Numbered from the stretch's first letter, positions 9,972 to 20,609 are shown. The stretch is 64,000 nt of DNA from Austropuccinia psidii (GCA_023105745.1 JALGQZ010000001.1:47677662-47741661), one strand, 5' to 3'. Notes: generated by a model from the letters alone, not told the origin. Numbers and translations are program-made.

Positions 9972-11902
9972 TGTAACATGTGTCTATGAAGCAGATGATA
10001 ATATTACTATTAATCAACAGTACTATGACTGTTCTTATGAAATATAATAACAAAGTGTTATTATAACCAAAATTGAATGATTAAAGAATTATTTATTTCA
10101 CTTGTTAAACACTACTAGTGATTTTAACAGTGAGCAAGTAATTGTCTACAAGAATCAATTACAAGAAGATTTTAATAATAAAACTTCTTTTTATTAAAAT
10201 CACAAAATTTGTTTAATATATAGTTATATTTTGCAAGAATAATTATAATGGTAATTCTTGAAGAAAACTAATTTTAGAGAAAAACTTTAGGAATTAAAGA
10301 TAAATCACTCACTAATATTCCAAAGAAGTTATTGAAAGATAAGATAGAGAGATTTGATGTAGAATTGTGGATTTAAAGGATCAAAATGAATTTATAAGAG
10401 TATTACAACAATTTATAGTTGGATTCTATGATTTCACGTCTTTCTGATTGATTCTGAAATAATTCAAACACTTTAGAATAGCTTTTAACTAATACTTACT
10501 TGTTGGTAACAATGTTATAAATTATAATAAGATGATGATGATGATGTGGAAAAAACAGCAAGAGGAGGCCCCTTTTAAGTCAACAACAGCTCAAAGAGGC
10601 ATGCCATGGAGCGAACTGAAAAACCAGGTAGTGAGAAAACAATAAACTCTTTTGGATTATTGATTGCATCATCTGTTGTCACATAAGAATATCATAATTA
10701 CTTAATTGATGATTTTACCTGACTACCAACCCCAATATGGTTAAGAATAAAAGGAGTAACATCTGTAAATCTTCTTTTAGTCCAAGGTAATCATTGATTT
10801 CTGAAAGGTATTAATTTTATGGGCAATTTCATCACAGGTTGTAATTACTGTGAATTTTTGAAAATTCAGTGTTTCACATAGAATAGTCAAAAATGGACTG
10901 TAAGTAAAATTTTTAATTTTACTAGTAAAATTGTAATTCTTTTGGGCTGTTTCTTGGATAATAGATCTCTTCATTGGTCCTGAAAGCTTCAGAAAGATTA
11001 ATTAAGAATTGTATTTTTAATGAATTTTTGAAGTTTTTACCTCATTTCTACATAGAATTGCAACTATCAGTGTTTAATTGGTTGCTATGAGGTAGTTTCA
11101 ATGGATAAAGGTCCAAAAAGGGTTTTAATTACTCTTTTGGGGTTTATCCATGGAAAATCATTAAGAATTGACATGGTTGCAGGAGTCTAAGTAGCTTTTT
11201 ACCTCCTTGGCATGTCAAAATAGCAGGTTATTTGCTATTTTCTTCAGATTTACTGTAGTTGTAACATGGTAACCAAGTTCCCAAAAGGTTTTAGTTTACC
11301 AATTAGGTCAAGATCAGCCATGGCTCCAAGCTTTTGAGCTATCAACGCCTCTGAGGCCTCAGAAGTTGGGTACCCTGGCTCTCTTTGATGTCTTTTGTCC
11401 CCCTTTCTTATTTTTCACGTCAAAATAGAAAATTGAGCTTCAAGTGAGATATCCACTATGGGTGTACCAAAAGTCCATGTAAGAATACCATGATATTAAG
11501 TGCTCAAAACATGCATAACACTATTCTCAGTGTATATGTAATATGGTATTTCTCACATTCCCATTATTTTGGCGTGAAATTAAGAAAAACAAAACTTTTC
11601 ACGGATCTTTTATGTGGTATTGATGATGTGGTATTGAAGTATCTTCCATATCATCACCTCAAAGAGTTAGTTTGGGCTTATTCACTCTATGGAGCTACCC
11701 TAGGTGAGTTGTTGTGTAGAATCCAAATCTGGCCTTAAATCCATGGATTTACTTACTCAATAAAAAGTTATTCATATTTCCTGAAATCAAAAATGATGAA
11801 TTTTGGATATATGCATGACTTATGAGTTATGCATAATTCAAAATTTATTTTTAAGATTATTGTGGCCTATTTGGGTATGTAAAATATACCTCAAGGCTCA
11901 CA
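9972..11902 (-). repeat. LTR1 copy b (5' LTR of family B element)
   Basis: On the minus strand this starts TGTGAGCCTTGAGG (11902) and ends ATGTTACA (9972): 1931 bp, TG...CA ends, length close to copy a (1927). Outside it on the right lies the GCATC duplication. The GTAAGTATTA motif is kept near 10500. Open frames inside (11490-11738 and 11803-12015 on plus) are antisense or cross the LTR edge and are not genes. Confidence 0.9.
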
Positions 11903-11907
11903 GATGC
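11903..11907. repeat. Target-site duplication GCATC, right copy (reads GATGC on plus)
   Basis: On the minus strand the C-family gag reads ...GTCGGGGCATC and is then cut by the LTR. The partner is at 3094-3098. Confidence 0.8.
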
Positions 11908-12249
11908 CCCGACAGGGGCAGGAACACCTTCAGTACCATCAGACTCTTCCTATTCCATAGAATTCTCCTCCTCCTCTTCACCATCTTCACCAGGAGCTTT
12001 GAGCTTGGTCCTTGAAAGTCCTGGAAACCATCCAACTACTCCTGAGAAATAATTTCATCGTCTTGACCCTCTTCCTTCCTTCCTGGATGGTGCTGCTCCT
12101 TCCATACAGGGTCCTATATCTAATTGGGCCCTCAGTTGAGGAACTGCTGGGGTGCCATCAAGAGGAGTTCTTGGAGTTGGAGTAAGAACAGCTTGAGCTC
12201 TGGCCTGAGCTCTGGTCTGTCTTGCAGGAGGTGAATGTTGAACAGGCAT
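11903..12249 (-). pseudogene. Ty3/Gypsy gag N-terminus (family C), interrupted by family B
   Basis: The frame starts with ATG at 12249: MPVQHSPPARQTRAQARAQA, then a Pro/Arg-rich region to GRGSRR. An in-frame TGA at 12055-12057 is followed by GVVGWFPGLSRTKLKAPG and the acidic EDGEEEEENSME, a second stop, then EESDGTEGVPAPVGA up to the LTR. The continuing capsid part (SQGT..., IMQQMTQIMANL) is at 3094-3586 on the other strand. This is the disordered Gag N-terminus; I recognise no enzymatic motif. Confidence 0.8.
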
Positions 12250-12939
12250 GATTTCAGGAATAAAAATGAAGTGAATTTAATACAATAAGAATCAATGTCT
12301 TGAAGAAAGTTGATGAATCAAAAGTAAAAATCTTGAGGTAAATCAATCAATAAAGAGCCAAATGAAATCTTCAAGTCAATAACTCAAAAGTCAAATCAAT
12401 CAAAATCAAAATATTGCAAGATACATCAATCAATCAAATGAATTCTTGAGGAAAAATCAATTTATGTCAAAACTCTTGATGTGAAAAATCAGAAAAATCA
12501 ATGAAATTTTCAGGCCAATCAATTTTCTTGAGGTCAATATCAATTTTTGTCAAATCAATCAAGCAAATCAAAAAAAGTGAGTTCTTCTTAAAAATCAAAA
12601 TTCTTGAAGAATGAATCAAATATGAATATTGATGAAAAAAATGTGTGTGAATAACTTGATGGACAATTTGAAAATCAAATGAAAATTAAGATTATGCCTG
12701 AAGTATGAATGAGATAAATTTGATGATTTGAGATAAGATTTGAAAAAGAAACAAAAATAAAACTGGGTCAGCTTTCAATTTTCAAAATGAAGAATGAATG
12801 GGAGAAAATCAATAGGTGTTGAAAGATCATAAAGTTCCTAAAAAATTAAAGAGTCATAATTTCAATGAAATGAGTGAATCAGAATAATAAAAAGAATGAA
12901 TGAACAGAATGGAAATAAATTATGAGTCAATTCATATAG
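12250..12939 (-). other. Probable 5' leader of family C element
   Basis: A+T-rich sequence without a coding frame, between the Gag start and repeat D1. It is full of short imperfect TCAATCAA / AAATCAAT repeats (about 12340-12560) and TGAT/ATGA runs. Position between a probable LTR (D1) and gag suggests untranslated leader. No clear primer-binding site is visible. Confidence 0.45.
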
Positions 12940-13304
12940 TGTCACAGGGGCTCTTATGGAAGAAAGAGTGGCCTGGCACTCAGGAATCAAGAACTCACTT
13001 GGAGGGCTCCAAAAGAATAAAGAAATAAAAGGAATATATTTCTTTAAGGAAGAATAAGAGTAAAGACAAGTATGCCAAAGATAAAAAGAAAAGGAAGCCA
13101 ATTGCCAAGATAATAAGAAATCCAAAAGCCAAAGAGCCAACCAAATGAATCCTCAATTAGCTGCTTCAACCTGTCAGAAATAACAATGGAATTTATAAAG
13201 GATATGACCACCAATATCCACTGACAGGAAAAGAAGAAAAGGTGCAAATGACTGACTTAAGACTATCGGTATTTACCTTAATAAAAAAAGGAAAGAAGGA
13301 TAAG

Positions 13305-15229
13305 TGTGAGCCTTTGAGATGTGACCACATATCCAAAAAGGTCACAACAAAAGTTCTGTGATAATTATACTTATGATAATTATCTCAAAAATTAGTAAAA
13401 TACCATAAATAAGTACAAAATACGCATTAACTCAGAATATAATGAATAAACATGTGAAATAAATTACACCATTAGATTCCTCATGGTAAAATACACATAT
13501 GTCACTCTAATGGCATATATGAAAAGTCAATAATTACTGAAGTATAAGTAATAATACCTTAAAAAAGGTACAAAACCTCATTTATTTCAGAAACCAAAGA
13601 AATAAAATGTGAAATAAATTGTACCTTTGGGTTCTCCATGAGATATACATATAAAACAATTCTTAAGCTAATCTCTAAAGTCAATACTTAAGGAATTAAG
13701 CTGAATATATGCACTTTTTTGGTCAACACATATATTCATGGTTTTTACCTAATATCTCTTGAAATATACAAGATAGAGAGATGAACCATAAATAAAGCCA
13801 CCATATAATTACTTTACAAATATAGATATGAAATTTATTTCAAAGGTTATAAACAAGGTTAAAACTTGTAATGGATTATTGAATAAAATCAATAGAGCTG
13901 TTGACCACTTTGTTGTAAAAGTGGTCCAAGCTTAGAAATCAGTAGACATTTAGATTCTACTAGTTCATTCATGAATAATGATGTAATTTCTATTACAAGA
14001 TTCAAGGTATAACCCCTTGAAATCATGGTTTGAAGTTTAAAATATTAAATTTCAACAGAAAAGATGAGTTACAAGAAAAGTCATCAAAAATAGAGTTTTG
14101 ATGATGTAATAAAATGCTCTTCGCAGTTTAATCAGGACATTCCAAGGTATCAGAATCCTTTCTCAGAATAGCTGTAGCGTGTATGACTTAAAAGTTAGTA
14201 ATGATCAAAGTTTAAGCTTAAATTTGATCATTTATGATCACTCACTGTACTCTTATTTTAAGATTAACAGTGATATAAGTGATAAAACTGATGAATGCTA
14301 TTACATTATGATTAATACTAATAAAATCAACAAAGCTTAGGCTTCTTCCAAGCCTATGAAGCCATCAAACTCGAAGTTACAGTGATAACTCTAAATAATG
14401 GCGTAATAATGAGGTAAGATGGTTTGATCATGATGTAATCATCACTAAACCTTAAAGTATTGATCAATTCTAGTAGAAAGCACCAGTACACATCTAACTG
14501 AAGGGAGGTATTTACTATAAATAGAGCTCTTTTTACTCTATTTTCCCCTCAGATGCTTACAAAACACTAAGTAATTAAAAAAAAGGTAGTTTCTTTATTC
14601 TTATATATATAAAACTCTAATATTATTAAAGAACAAATATCATCCTTATTATAATCATCATTCTTGAAGTGATTACTTCAATTATTTAATTGTTTTGTTT
14701 AAAATTCTCTTGAAAGCCTCAATTTCATGTAAAATCAAGATAAATTGTTATTTCTCTTAATTTTTATTGTAAATACAATTTAAATAAGTTTTATTTCTTT
14801 TATTTGGTGTAAAATCATTCAAAATTATTATATTGATTATTAAAAGTAGGTTATTTCTTCTTATAATAATAATCTTCTCTCTATTATTATTTTCATAATT
14901 CTTTAATTAATATAAATAGTATTTCTATTAATTTATAACTTTAACATTAGTAATATTATTGTTATTAATTGTGTTTTACGCCTTTATTATTTCTTGGTAA
15001 CAATAATAAAGAGCTTTTGAATATATTAATTATCTGATAGTAATATATTTGTTTATTATATTATTTTTTATAATATAAATTATATTATTATATTTACACC
15101 ATAATTATAATAATTCTTTATTATTATAATTATTTTTTTATCTCATTTATTCTATTTAGAAGGACATTCATAGTACAATAAGTAAAATATTAGTAATTTT
15201 TACTTATAGTTTCATAGTCAAATCTTAGA
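13305..15229 (+). repeat. Solo LTR2 copy a, inserted in repeat D1
   Basis: It starts TGTGAGCCTTTGAG and ends CATAGTCAAATCTTAGA: 1925 bp. The flanks are ATAAG (13300-13304) and ATAAA (15230-15234), a five-base duplication with one change. The unsplit D copy near 23268 reads GGAATAAAAATAAATCC across the site, confirming the insertion point. No coding internal region is present, so it is a solo LTR left after LTR-LTR recombination. It shares its first eight bases and CATAGTCAAA..TTACA-type end with LTR1 but is otherwise a different family. Confidence 0.85.
14516..14523 (+). promoter_or_regulatory. TATA box of LTR2 copy a
   Basis: ACTATAAATAGAGCTC followed by a pyrimidine-rich TTTTTACTCTATTTTCCCC is the same as in the second LTR2 (61377-61384). 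It marks the promoter and U3/R boundary about 1.2 kb into the LTR. Confidence 0.7.
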
Positions 15230-15257
15230 ATAAAAATAAATCCAATATATCAATTAA

Positions 15258-15277
15258 CCCGGGAAAAAGTCCCCAGG
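15258..15277. other. Hairpin conserved in repeat D (copy 1)
   Basis: CCCGGGAAAAAGTCCCCAGG can fold with C/G arms around an A-rich loop. The same site in the other two D copies also pairs (23299-23317; 18261-18279), with changed arms. Confidence 0.5.
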
Positions 15278-15620
15278 TAATTAAAGGTGGCCACTATATG
15301 TGAAAAGCTGAAAGGATGATCCTGGAAGGTGGGTCACCCAGATGTATTGTCTGAATTGGGTAAATATAGTTCTGGCCATCTTGAGAGTTGAACTGTGTGA
15401 CTGAATTCCCACAGTGGAATATGAATTTGCCCAAATGGGCCAAGGACATACAGAATGCTTGATTACTACCTGTATGGACCAATTGAGTTGTCCAAGGAAT
15501 TCTGAGTACTTGATGCCTTGAGAATGATTGAAATAATTGATAAACCCTGAAAATTTCCCTTAAAATAGTCCTGATGAGAATTGACAACCCAACTCCTGCA
15601 GGGCCAGGTGGTTGGGGTCC

Positions 15621-16112
15621 TCAAATGGTCTTCTGGTAGCTGCCAGGGAATTGCCAGATTGAAAATCTGAAAGATCCTCCTTCAAAAATTGGTGATGGAT
15701 TGGGGACTTTATTTGGAATCACATAATTTGGTCTTGAAAACATCACCATTGAATTGATGAGAAAAACTGGTGCATAATGGTATATTATACCATATATGCA
15801 CCACTCCTGGATCCTTGAGTGCGGGGTGCATTGAGGAAGGAAGAATCTGCCCTTGAACTTGAGGGAAATTCTTGCTTGGAGCTGAGCTGGTGACCTCTGG
15901 TGGTTTACAGAGGCCATGGGCTGAATTGTGGCCAATTTTGGGTCCTCAGGGGTTTTGGCCATTTCTGGGTTGGTTGGGTTTTGGTGCCAAAACTGGCTCA
16001 GGTGGGCCCACTTGTGGTTTGGAACCCACCTGGCCAGGGGGGCTGATGAGCTTCCCCCTTGGCCCCTTTTGGCCTCATTGGATTTGGGCCAAAAGGGGCC
16101 TAATGGTCCCAC
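15621..16112 (-). other. 163-codon open frame inside repeat D1, doubtful gene
   Basis: The frame begins MGPLGPFWPKSNEAKRGQGG and is rich in Gly, Pro, Trp, Ser and Asn. It reads a GGCC-rich, repetitive part of repeat D that is also open on the other strand (15872-16159 plus). I see no domain. Similar low-complexity predicted proteins are, as I recall, common in rust annotations and probably come from the repeat itself. Confidence 0.25.
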
Positions 16113-16409
16113 AGACCGTTGGCTGTAGAGGGCCTAAATGGCCCAAAAAGGCCATTTAGTCCAAGGGCCCTGGTGGTGGCTAGAGGGGCCATAGGCCCTT
16201 GGCAGACTGAAAAGACACCCCAGGCCCGAAAACAAGGATAACTTTCTGGGGGTTGGTGAGGTGGAGAATTGGCCAATAGGGCCATTGAAGGCAGGATATG
16301 CCCTGAGGCCATAAATGGCCAGTGGAAGGATGATATGGCCAAGAGGGCATAATTGGCCATAAACATATTACAACACCCATTGGGGGGGTGATTATTTGTG
16401 GTTGTGACA

Positions 16410-17112
16410 TCTGAGAGTCTTGGATTCCATCCTTTTTCCAAAATAGCAGGAGTTTGACCTGTAGAAGAATGCACTGATGTCTTATACGCCAGTTCCAAAG
16501 CAGGTATTAGAGTGCAGCAGTAATAGGTAAAGCCATCTGAGTCTTTGAATTCTAACTCATAAGCACAGAATCTTCTGATCATGTCCTCTAAAAATTGAAT
16601 CATTCTATCTGCTAGTCCATCTGTTTGGGGGTGATATGCTGTTGAGAATGATAATTTAGTCCCAAAAAATCTGTGGAGATTGGTCCAAAGTGAAGATGTG
16701 TACTTGGAATCTCTGGTACTTATGATATTCTTAAATAATCCTGTATGGGAAATGACTCTACTCCATAGAAGAAGAGCTTTATTGGTAGCAGTTTCATCTT
16801 TATGACATGGTAAGAATATGGAAGTCTTGCTATATCTGTCTAAAATGACTAAACAAGAATTATAGCTTTTATCTCCACTTGGAGGAAGTGCTGTGACCCA
16901 ATCCATGTAAACAACTTGCCAAGGGGATTTGGGTTCTTGAATATGAATCATCAGTCCAAAGGCATCAATGACAGATATGGCAATATTCAATGGTTTCTTT
17001 TCTCCAAGATGGCCACCATTCACAGTTCTTCACTTTTTCAAGTGTTTTGTCTTCTGACAGGTGCCCAGAGTAGATTATATAATGGCATTCATGAAAATGG
17101 TATTGATAGGAA
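16410..17112 (-). pseudogene. Third family B integrase relic, cut by repeat D1
   Basis: On the minus strand, from about 17112: HECHYIIYSGHLSEDKTLEKVKNC and WWPSWRKETIEYCH (zinc-binding part), then FGLMIHIQEPKSPW, MDWVTALPPSGDKSYN (first catalytic Asp kept), ISTRDSKYTS (second catalytic Asp replaced by Thr), DGLADRM (catalytic Glu replaced by Asp), and LEKGWNPRL where repeat D1 begins. About 30-50 bp that encode the second zinc Cys pair in the copy at 4860-4900 are missing near 16970. A 307-codon frame (17023-16100) runs out of the integrase into repeat D1 and is a chimera. Confidence 0.88.
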
Positions 17113-17912
17113 ATATGCTTGTCAGGTGTGGATATGCAACTTTGATAAAATATCAAGTGCTTTTCCTGTCCTCAAAAGTTGTATAAGGTAAAATTATTTA
17201 AAAATAGTAAGAAATAGTATTTTTAAAGAGAAAACACGCCAATTTCATTTTTTTGAAATTTTTAAGTATAAAACAATAATATAATCAAAATTGATTGTTT
17301 TACCAACAATAAATATTTATCCAAAAATACTCTACAAGAGATATTTAAGGCTACAAAAGAAATTTCTTCAAGAGCAATTTCAATTGGAATTAATTGGGAA
17401 AAGAACTGCAAGCAATTAATTAGAGAACAAAGTCTTTAAGAAGATATTAAAAGAGAAAACAGGCCCAAAAGTAACCAGAGTGAATTTGGAAACAAAGTGA
17501 TAAAGCTAACAGTGATGAAAGATGCTTTAATTCACTTTTGGGGTGGTTCAGGGGTAAAAATGATTATAAGAGTTACAAACAATGATTATAATAATTTTTT
17601 CACATGTTTAAAAGGTTCAAAATGTTTAAAAAAGGGTGGTTTGAATCTTTTATTGATTGGCTTAACAGTGTTTAAACTAATTATAAATGGAAAAGATTCT
17701 AACATGAAGAGAAAAGTGGAGCAAAGAAGACATTCTTTTATAGCCATCAATTTTCTTACTCCAAAAGTAAAATTTACTCTTTTCAGTCGTGCAAAACTGT
17801 CTGAAAAAGTAAAAGCCAATTATGGAATCATTGAACCCTGGTTTAGACCAAAAAAGGGCTGGTTTAAGCCATTTTTTGCTAATTTTAGCCATTTTAGACC
17901 CTTAAATCAGCC
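17113..17912. other. Unclassified A+T-rich stretch
   Basis: No conserved coding frame is recognised. A 156-codon plus frame (17497-17967) runs into repeat D copy 3 and has antisense frames of similar length, so it is not credible as a gene. The left part holds runs of A/T and AAGAGAAAAC-like motifs. Confidence 0.4.
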
Positions 17913-18616
17913 TGTCACAGGGCCTGGAACTCAGTTAACAGAATTACTTATGGAGGGCTCAGAATAAATAATCAATTGATAAGAGTAATGAAATAAGAGA
18001 ATAAATTCCTAGTCATAAAATATTAAGCATTAAAAGATATGAGAGAAAAACAAAAGTAATAATAAAGAGCCAACCACAAATAATCCTGTATCACTGTTTC
18101 AACCTGTTCAGAAAAGAGAAAAAATTCATAAAGGATATGGCCACCAGGACTCTACTGAACAGGTGAGGGAAGGCAAAGACTAACTCAATAATTAATAAAA
18201 TAATATTTCTTTAATGAGAAATAAAATAATATTAAATAATAAATCCAATATCTTAATTAACTGGGGGAAAAACCCCCAGGTGGGTGAAAGGGGGCTGGTA
18301 TATGTGAAAAAGTGCCAGCCTGGAGTTTGAGTGTTGAGAAACCATGACTTTATGCTTGAGAAACCTGTATTTGAGATGTGAAACTGTATTGGTGTATCCA
18401 ATACAGATTTTTGAATCAATACGGGTATTTGAACCTGTATTGAAGGCAGGCCTGCATTTGGTGAATCCTGTATTTGGGTTTTGCCTGTATTGAGCTGTAA
18501 TGAGGTTTGGAACTGTATTTGGTGAATCTTCCATGAAACCCCTTGCTGATTAGGTTTTGGAAGATTTTCCATTAGTAATGAGTGGTAATGCCCTGCCTGT
18601 CTCCATGGCTGTGACA
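17913..18616 (-). repeat. Repeat D copy 3 (about 700 bp)
   Basis: On plus it starts TGTCACAGGGCC and ends CCATGGCTGTGACA. It shares GGATATGRCCACC, AATCCAATAT and the hairpin block with copies 1 and 2 but is shorter. Six CTGTATT heptamers lie within 18365-18519. It interrupts a pol gene: integrase coding begins directly after its right end. Flanking five-mers (CAGCC and CTGTT) do not match. Confidence 0.6.
18261..18279. other. Hairpin conserved in repeat D (copy 3)
   Basis: CTGGGGG-AAAAA-CCCCCAG is a perfect seven-pair stem with an A5 loop. Copies 1 and 2 have a related stem at the same place. Confidence 0.6.
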
Positions 18617-19524
18617 CTGTTGCATTAAATAGGTTAACAGCAAAATCTGTCTCAGAATGGTTTAATTAAGAATGGATTTGTAGATATGGAGCACCCATAG
18701 ATGTCACAGTAGATGGAGGAGCAGATTTCGGAAAATAATTACAAGAAGCAGTCAAAAGAGCAGGATCAAGAATCAGAATAACTACACCTTACTACCCAGA
18801 ATCACAAGGAATGGTTGAAGAGGCCATAAGCAATTGAAGGATGCACTTGTAAAAATGGATCCAACTGGAAAGAATACTTACCAATTGTAATATTGGCAGA
18901 TAGAATTTTGGTAAAAGGAACAACAGAATACTAACCATTTGAGCTTCAGTTTGGTCAGCAGGCTGTCTTACCAATTGACATAGAAACAAACACATACCTA
19001 GCCATAGAATGGAATAAAACCTCAACAACAGAAGAGCTATTGGAAGGAAGAGAAATACAGATTTCAGCAAAAGAAGAAACAAAATTAAAAGCAGAAGATA
19101 AATTGAGAGATTCAAGAAAGAAATTAGTTCAATACTACGACAAAAAAGATGGCACACAAACTGAGAAATCCACTTCAACCTGGGGATTTCATATTAGTTT
19201 ACAATAAAACACTTGAGTCACAGTGGGGATTAATCTTCAAAATGTGTTAGAATGGGCTCTTCAGAGTTGGAAGTCAATTTCATAAGGGACCTTATGAACT
19301 TGAAGAATTGGATGGTACTAAACTAACAAGGAAATTTGCAGCAAGTCACATCAAGAGATTTTACCCAAGGTGGAAGATAGTTCACTTAGATTGAGAATTG
19401 GGAAATGAAAGCAGTGAATAAAGTGAAGTTCAAGATTCAATATTAGAAGAATAAAAATTAAAAACTATACATACTCTGATTAACATTGGCAAGCTTTCAA
19501 CTGGAATGCTGGGGACAGCATTAA
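18617..19524 (+). pseudogene. Ty3/Gypsy integrase 3' relic (family 3)
   Basis: The plus strand reads RLTAKSVSEWFN, RYGAPIDVTVDGGADFGK (second catalytic Asp in VDGG), then ITTPYYPESQGMVE (catalytic Glu). A frameshift follows near 18820, and then DALVKMDPTGK, ILADRILVKGTTEY, PFELQFGQQAVLPIDIETNTY, EWNKTSTTEELLE, KKLVQYYDKK and finally LDGTKLTRKFAASHIKRFYP in further frames. This is a different Gypsy lineage from B. The upstream part is cut off by repeat D copy 3. Several stops and frameshifts make it non-functional. It leads directly to a polypurine tract and LTR3. Confidence 0.85.
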
Positions 19525-19535
19525 ATGGAGGGGGA
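19525..19535 (+). other. Polypurine tract before LTR3
   Basis: ATGGAGGGGGA lies right before the TGTGGTATTCC start of LTR3 and after the pol relic, as expected for the plus-strand primer. Confidence 0.75.
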
Positions 19536-19591
19536 TGTGGTATTCCATACCAATTATACCAGTCGCAAGCTTACCAAATAGTTAAAAAAAT

Positions 19592-20095
19592 AAAATTGCG
19601 GGAATGGCTCTGCAAATGGAGATAAAATTGAGGGAAGGGCACTGCAAATGGAAATGGAAATTGCATAATGGCTCCACAAATGGAAATAAAATTCAAGGAA
19701 AGGCTCTGCAAATGGAAATAAAAATTGTGGGAATGGCTCTGCAAATGGAAATAAAATTGAGGGAAGGGCACTGCAAATGGAAATGGAAATTGCATAATGG
19801 CTCCACAAATGGAAATAAAATTCAAGGAAAGGCTCTGCAAATGGAAATAAAAATTGTGGGAATGGCTCTGCAAATGGAAATAAAATTGCAGGAATGGCTC
19901 CGCAAGTGAAAATAAAATTGTGGGAATGGCTCCACAAATGGAAATAAAATTGCGGAATGGCTCCTCAAATGGAAATACAAATTGCGGTAACGGCTTTGCA
20001 AATGAAAATAAAATTGCAGGAATGGCTCCACCAATGGAAATAAAAGTGCGGGAATGGCTCCGCAAATGGAAATAGGAATTAGGGAATAACTCCAG
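19592..20095. repeat. Minisatellite in LTR3 copy a, about 16 units of 31-33 bp
   Basis: The unit is of the form GGAATGGCTCTGCAAATGGA plus AATAAAATTG. Four variant units form a 129 bp higher-order block present twice almost unchanged (19612-19740 and 19741-19869). The minus-strand frames of 120-164 codons across it (repeats of FHLWSHS and FPFAEPFPQF) and the plus frame 19604-19909 arise from the repeat and are not genes. Confidence 0.9.
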
Positions 20096-20516
20096 AGGTG
20101 GAACTCAAATTTCACAACTCTGGAACTAGGTAAATCAAACTGTAAAGAAGTCCTAGGGAATAAACAAGAAGATTGGAGTTTCAATCAGAAAAAATTCAAT
20201 TACAATTGAAAATACCAATTTCCCCACTTCCAAGAAAAACCTCACCAGCATAATTTTCTCATATATATCATATGACTAGAAGAAAGCTCAATTGTCAGGA
20301 GCTGTATTTTCTCCACTTTCTTGGAAAAAAGAAAATCTTCCCAGCCAAATTATCTCAATTAAATCACATGATTTTGATAAGAAAAAGTACCACCAGAATA
20401 ATTCTCTCAGCAAACACATTCCTACACCAAAACTACACGTCTAACCAGCTAAAACCTCTTAACTATAATTTTTTCTAAGTACTCTGTTTTGAGAAGCTCT
20501 ATGGAGGCCCAAGAGC

Positions 20517-20524
20517 TATAAATA
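20517..20524 (+). promoter_or_regulatory. TATA box of LTR3 copy a
   Basis: GAGCTATAAATAGAGGTCC is followed by CTCTCTCCCTCATTTTCCCC, the same layout as in LTR2 and as the reversed copy at 51049-51056. Confidence 0.7.
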
Positions 20525-20609
20525 GAGGTCCTCTCTCCCTCATTTTCCCCAAAATAATGGAACAAGTTCCCACTATCCAGGATCACAACCATCCTTGAAC
20601 TAGCAGGAT

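Larger units (their letters stand above)
3587..11902 (-). mobile_element. Family B Ty3/Gypsy chromodomain-type retrotransposon, lacking its 3' LTR
   Basis: Read on the minus strand the order is LTR1 (11902-9972), primer-binding region, leader, Gag (9411-7266), protease, reverse transcriptase, RNase H, integrase and chromodomain-like tail (ending near 3730). Then comes a 3' untranslated part that stops at about 3587, just before the polypurine tract expected from the copy at 1-1166. RT-RNaseH-integrase order defines Ty3/Gypsy; the chromodomain points to a chromovirus. From 8549 to about 4140 everything lies in one frame and is broken by nonsense codons, so Gag and Pol were one polyprotein. It could move only with help from another copy, and it lacks one LTR. 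Confidence 0.9.
12940..16409 (-). repeat. Repeat D copy 1, probable LTR of family C, split by LTR2
   Basis: On minus it starts TGTCACAACC (16409) and ends CCCCTGTGACA (12940). The parts are 15230-16409 and 12940-13304, about 1545 bp without the inserted LTR2. Related copies are at 17913-18616 and 22909-23997. It borders the leader and gag of family C on one side and a B integrase relic on the other, which fits a 5' LTR. The ends TGTCACAG and CTGTGACA are also inverted repeats, so a DNA-transposon origin is possible; I see no matching target duplication. The GGCC-rich part (15870-16400) contrasts with the A+T-rich rest. Confidence 0.55.

Noticed and set aside
13305..15229. LTR2 as part of a full element with family C gag
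   Set aside because: Its own flanking ATAAG/ATAAA duplication and its place inside repeat D show a solo LTR insertion.
15254..15280. Bacterial-type terminator (G/C stem with A/T run)
   Set aside because: The context is fungal and the loop, not the tail, is A-rich; it is reported only as a conserved hairpin.
15872..16159. Plus-strand frame of 95 codons rich in Gly, Trp and Pro
   Set aside because: It overlaps an antisense frame in the GGCC-rich part of repeat D, and no domain is visible in either.
17497..17967. 156-codon plus-strand frame
   Set aside because: It crosses into repeat D copy 3, has long antisense frames, and shows no recognisable motif.
19592..20095. Spaced repeats that resemble a CRISPR array
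   Set aside because: The units are contiguous imperfect tandem copies without unique spacers, inside a eukaryotic LTR.
19554..20184. Minus-strand frames of 120-164 codons with FHLWSHS / FPFAEPFPQF repeats, looking like a repetitive surface protein
   Set aside because: They come from reading the minisatellite, exist in several overlapping frames, and lie wholly in an LTR.
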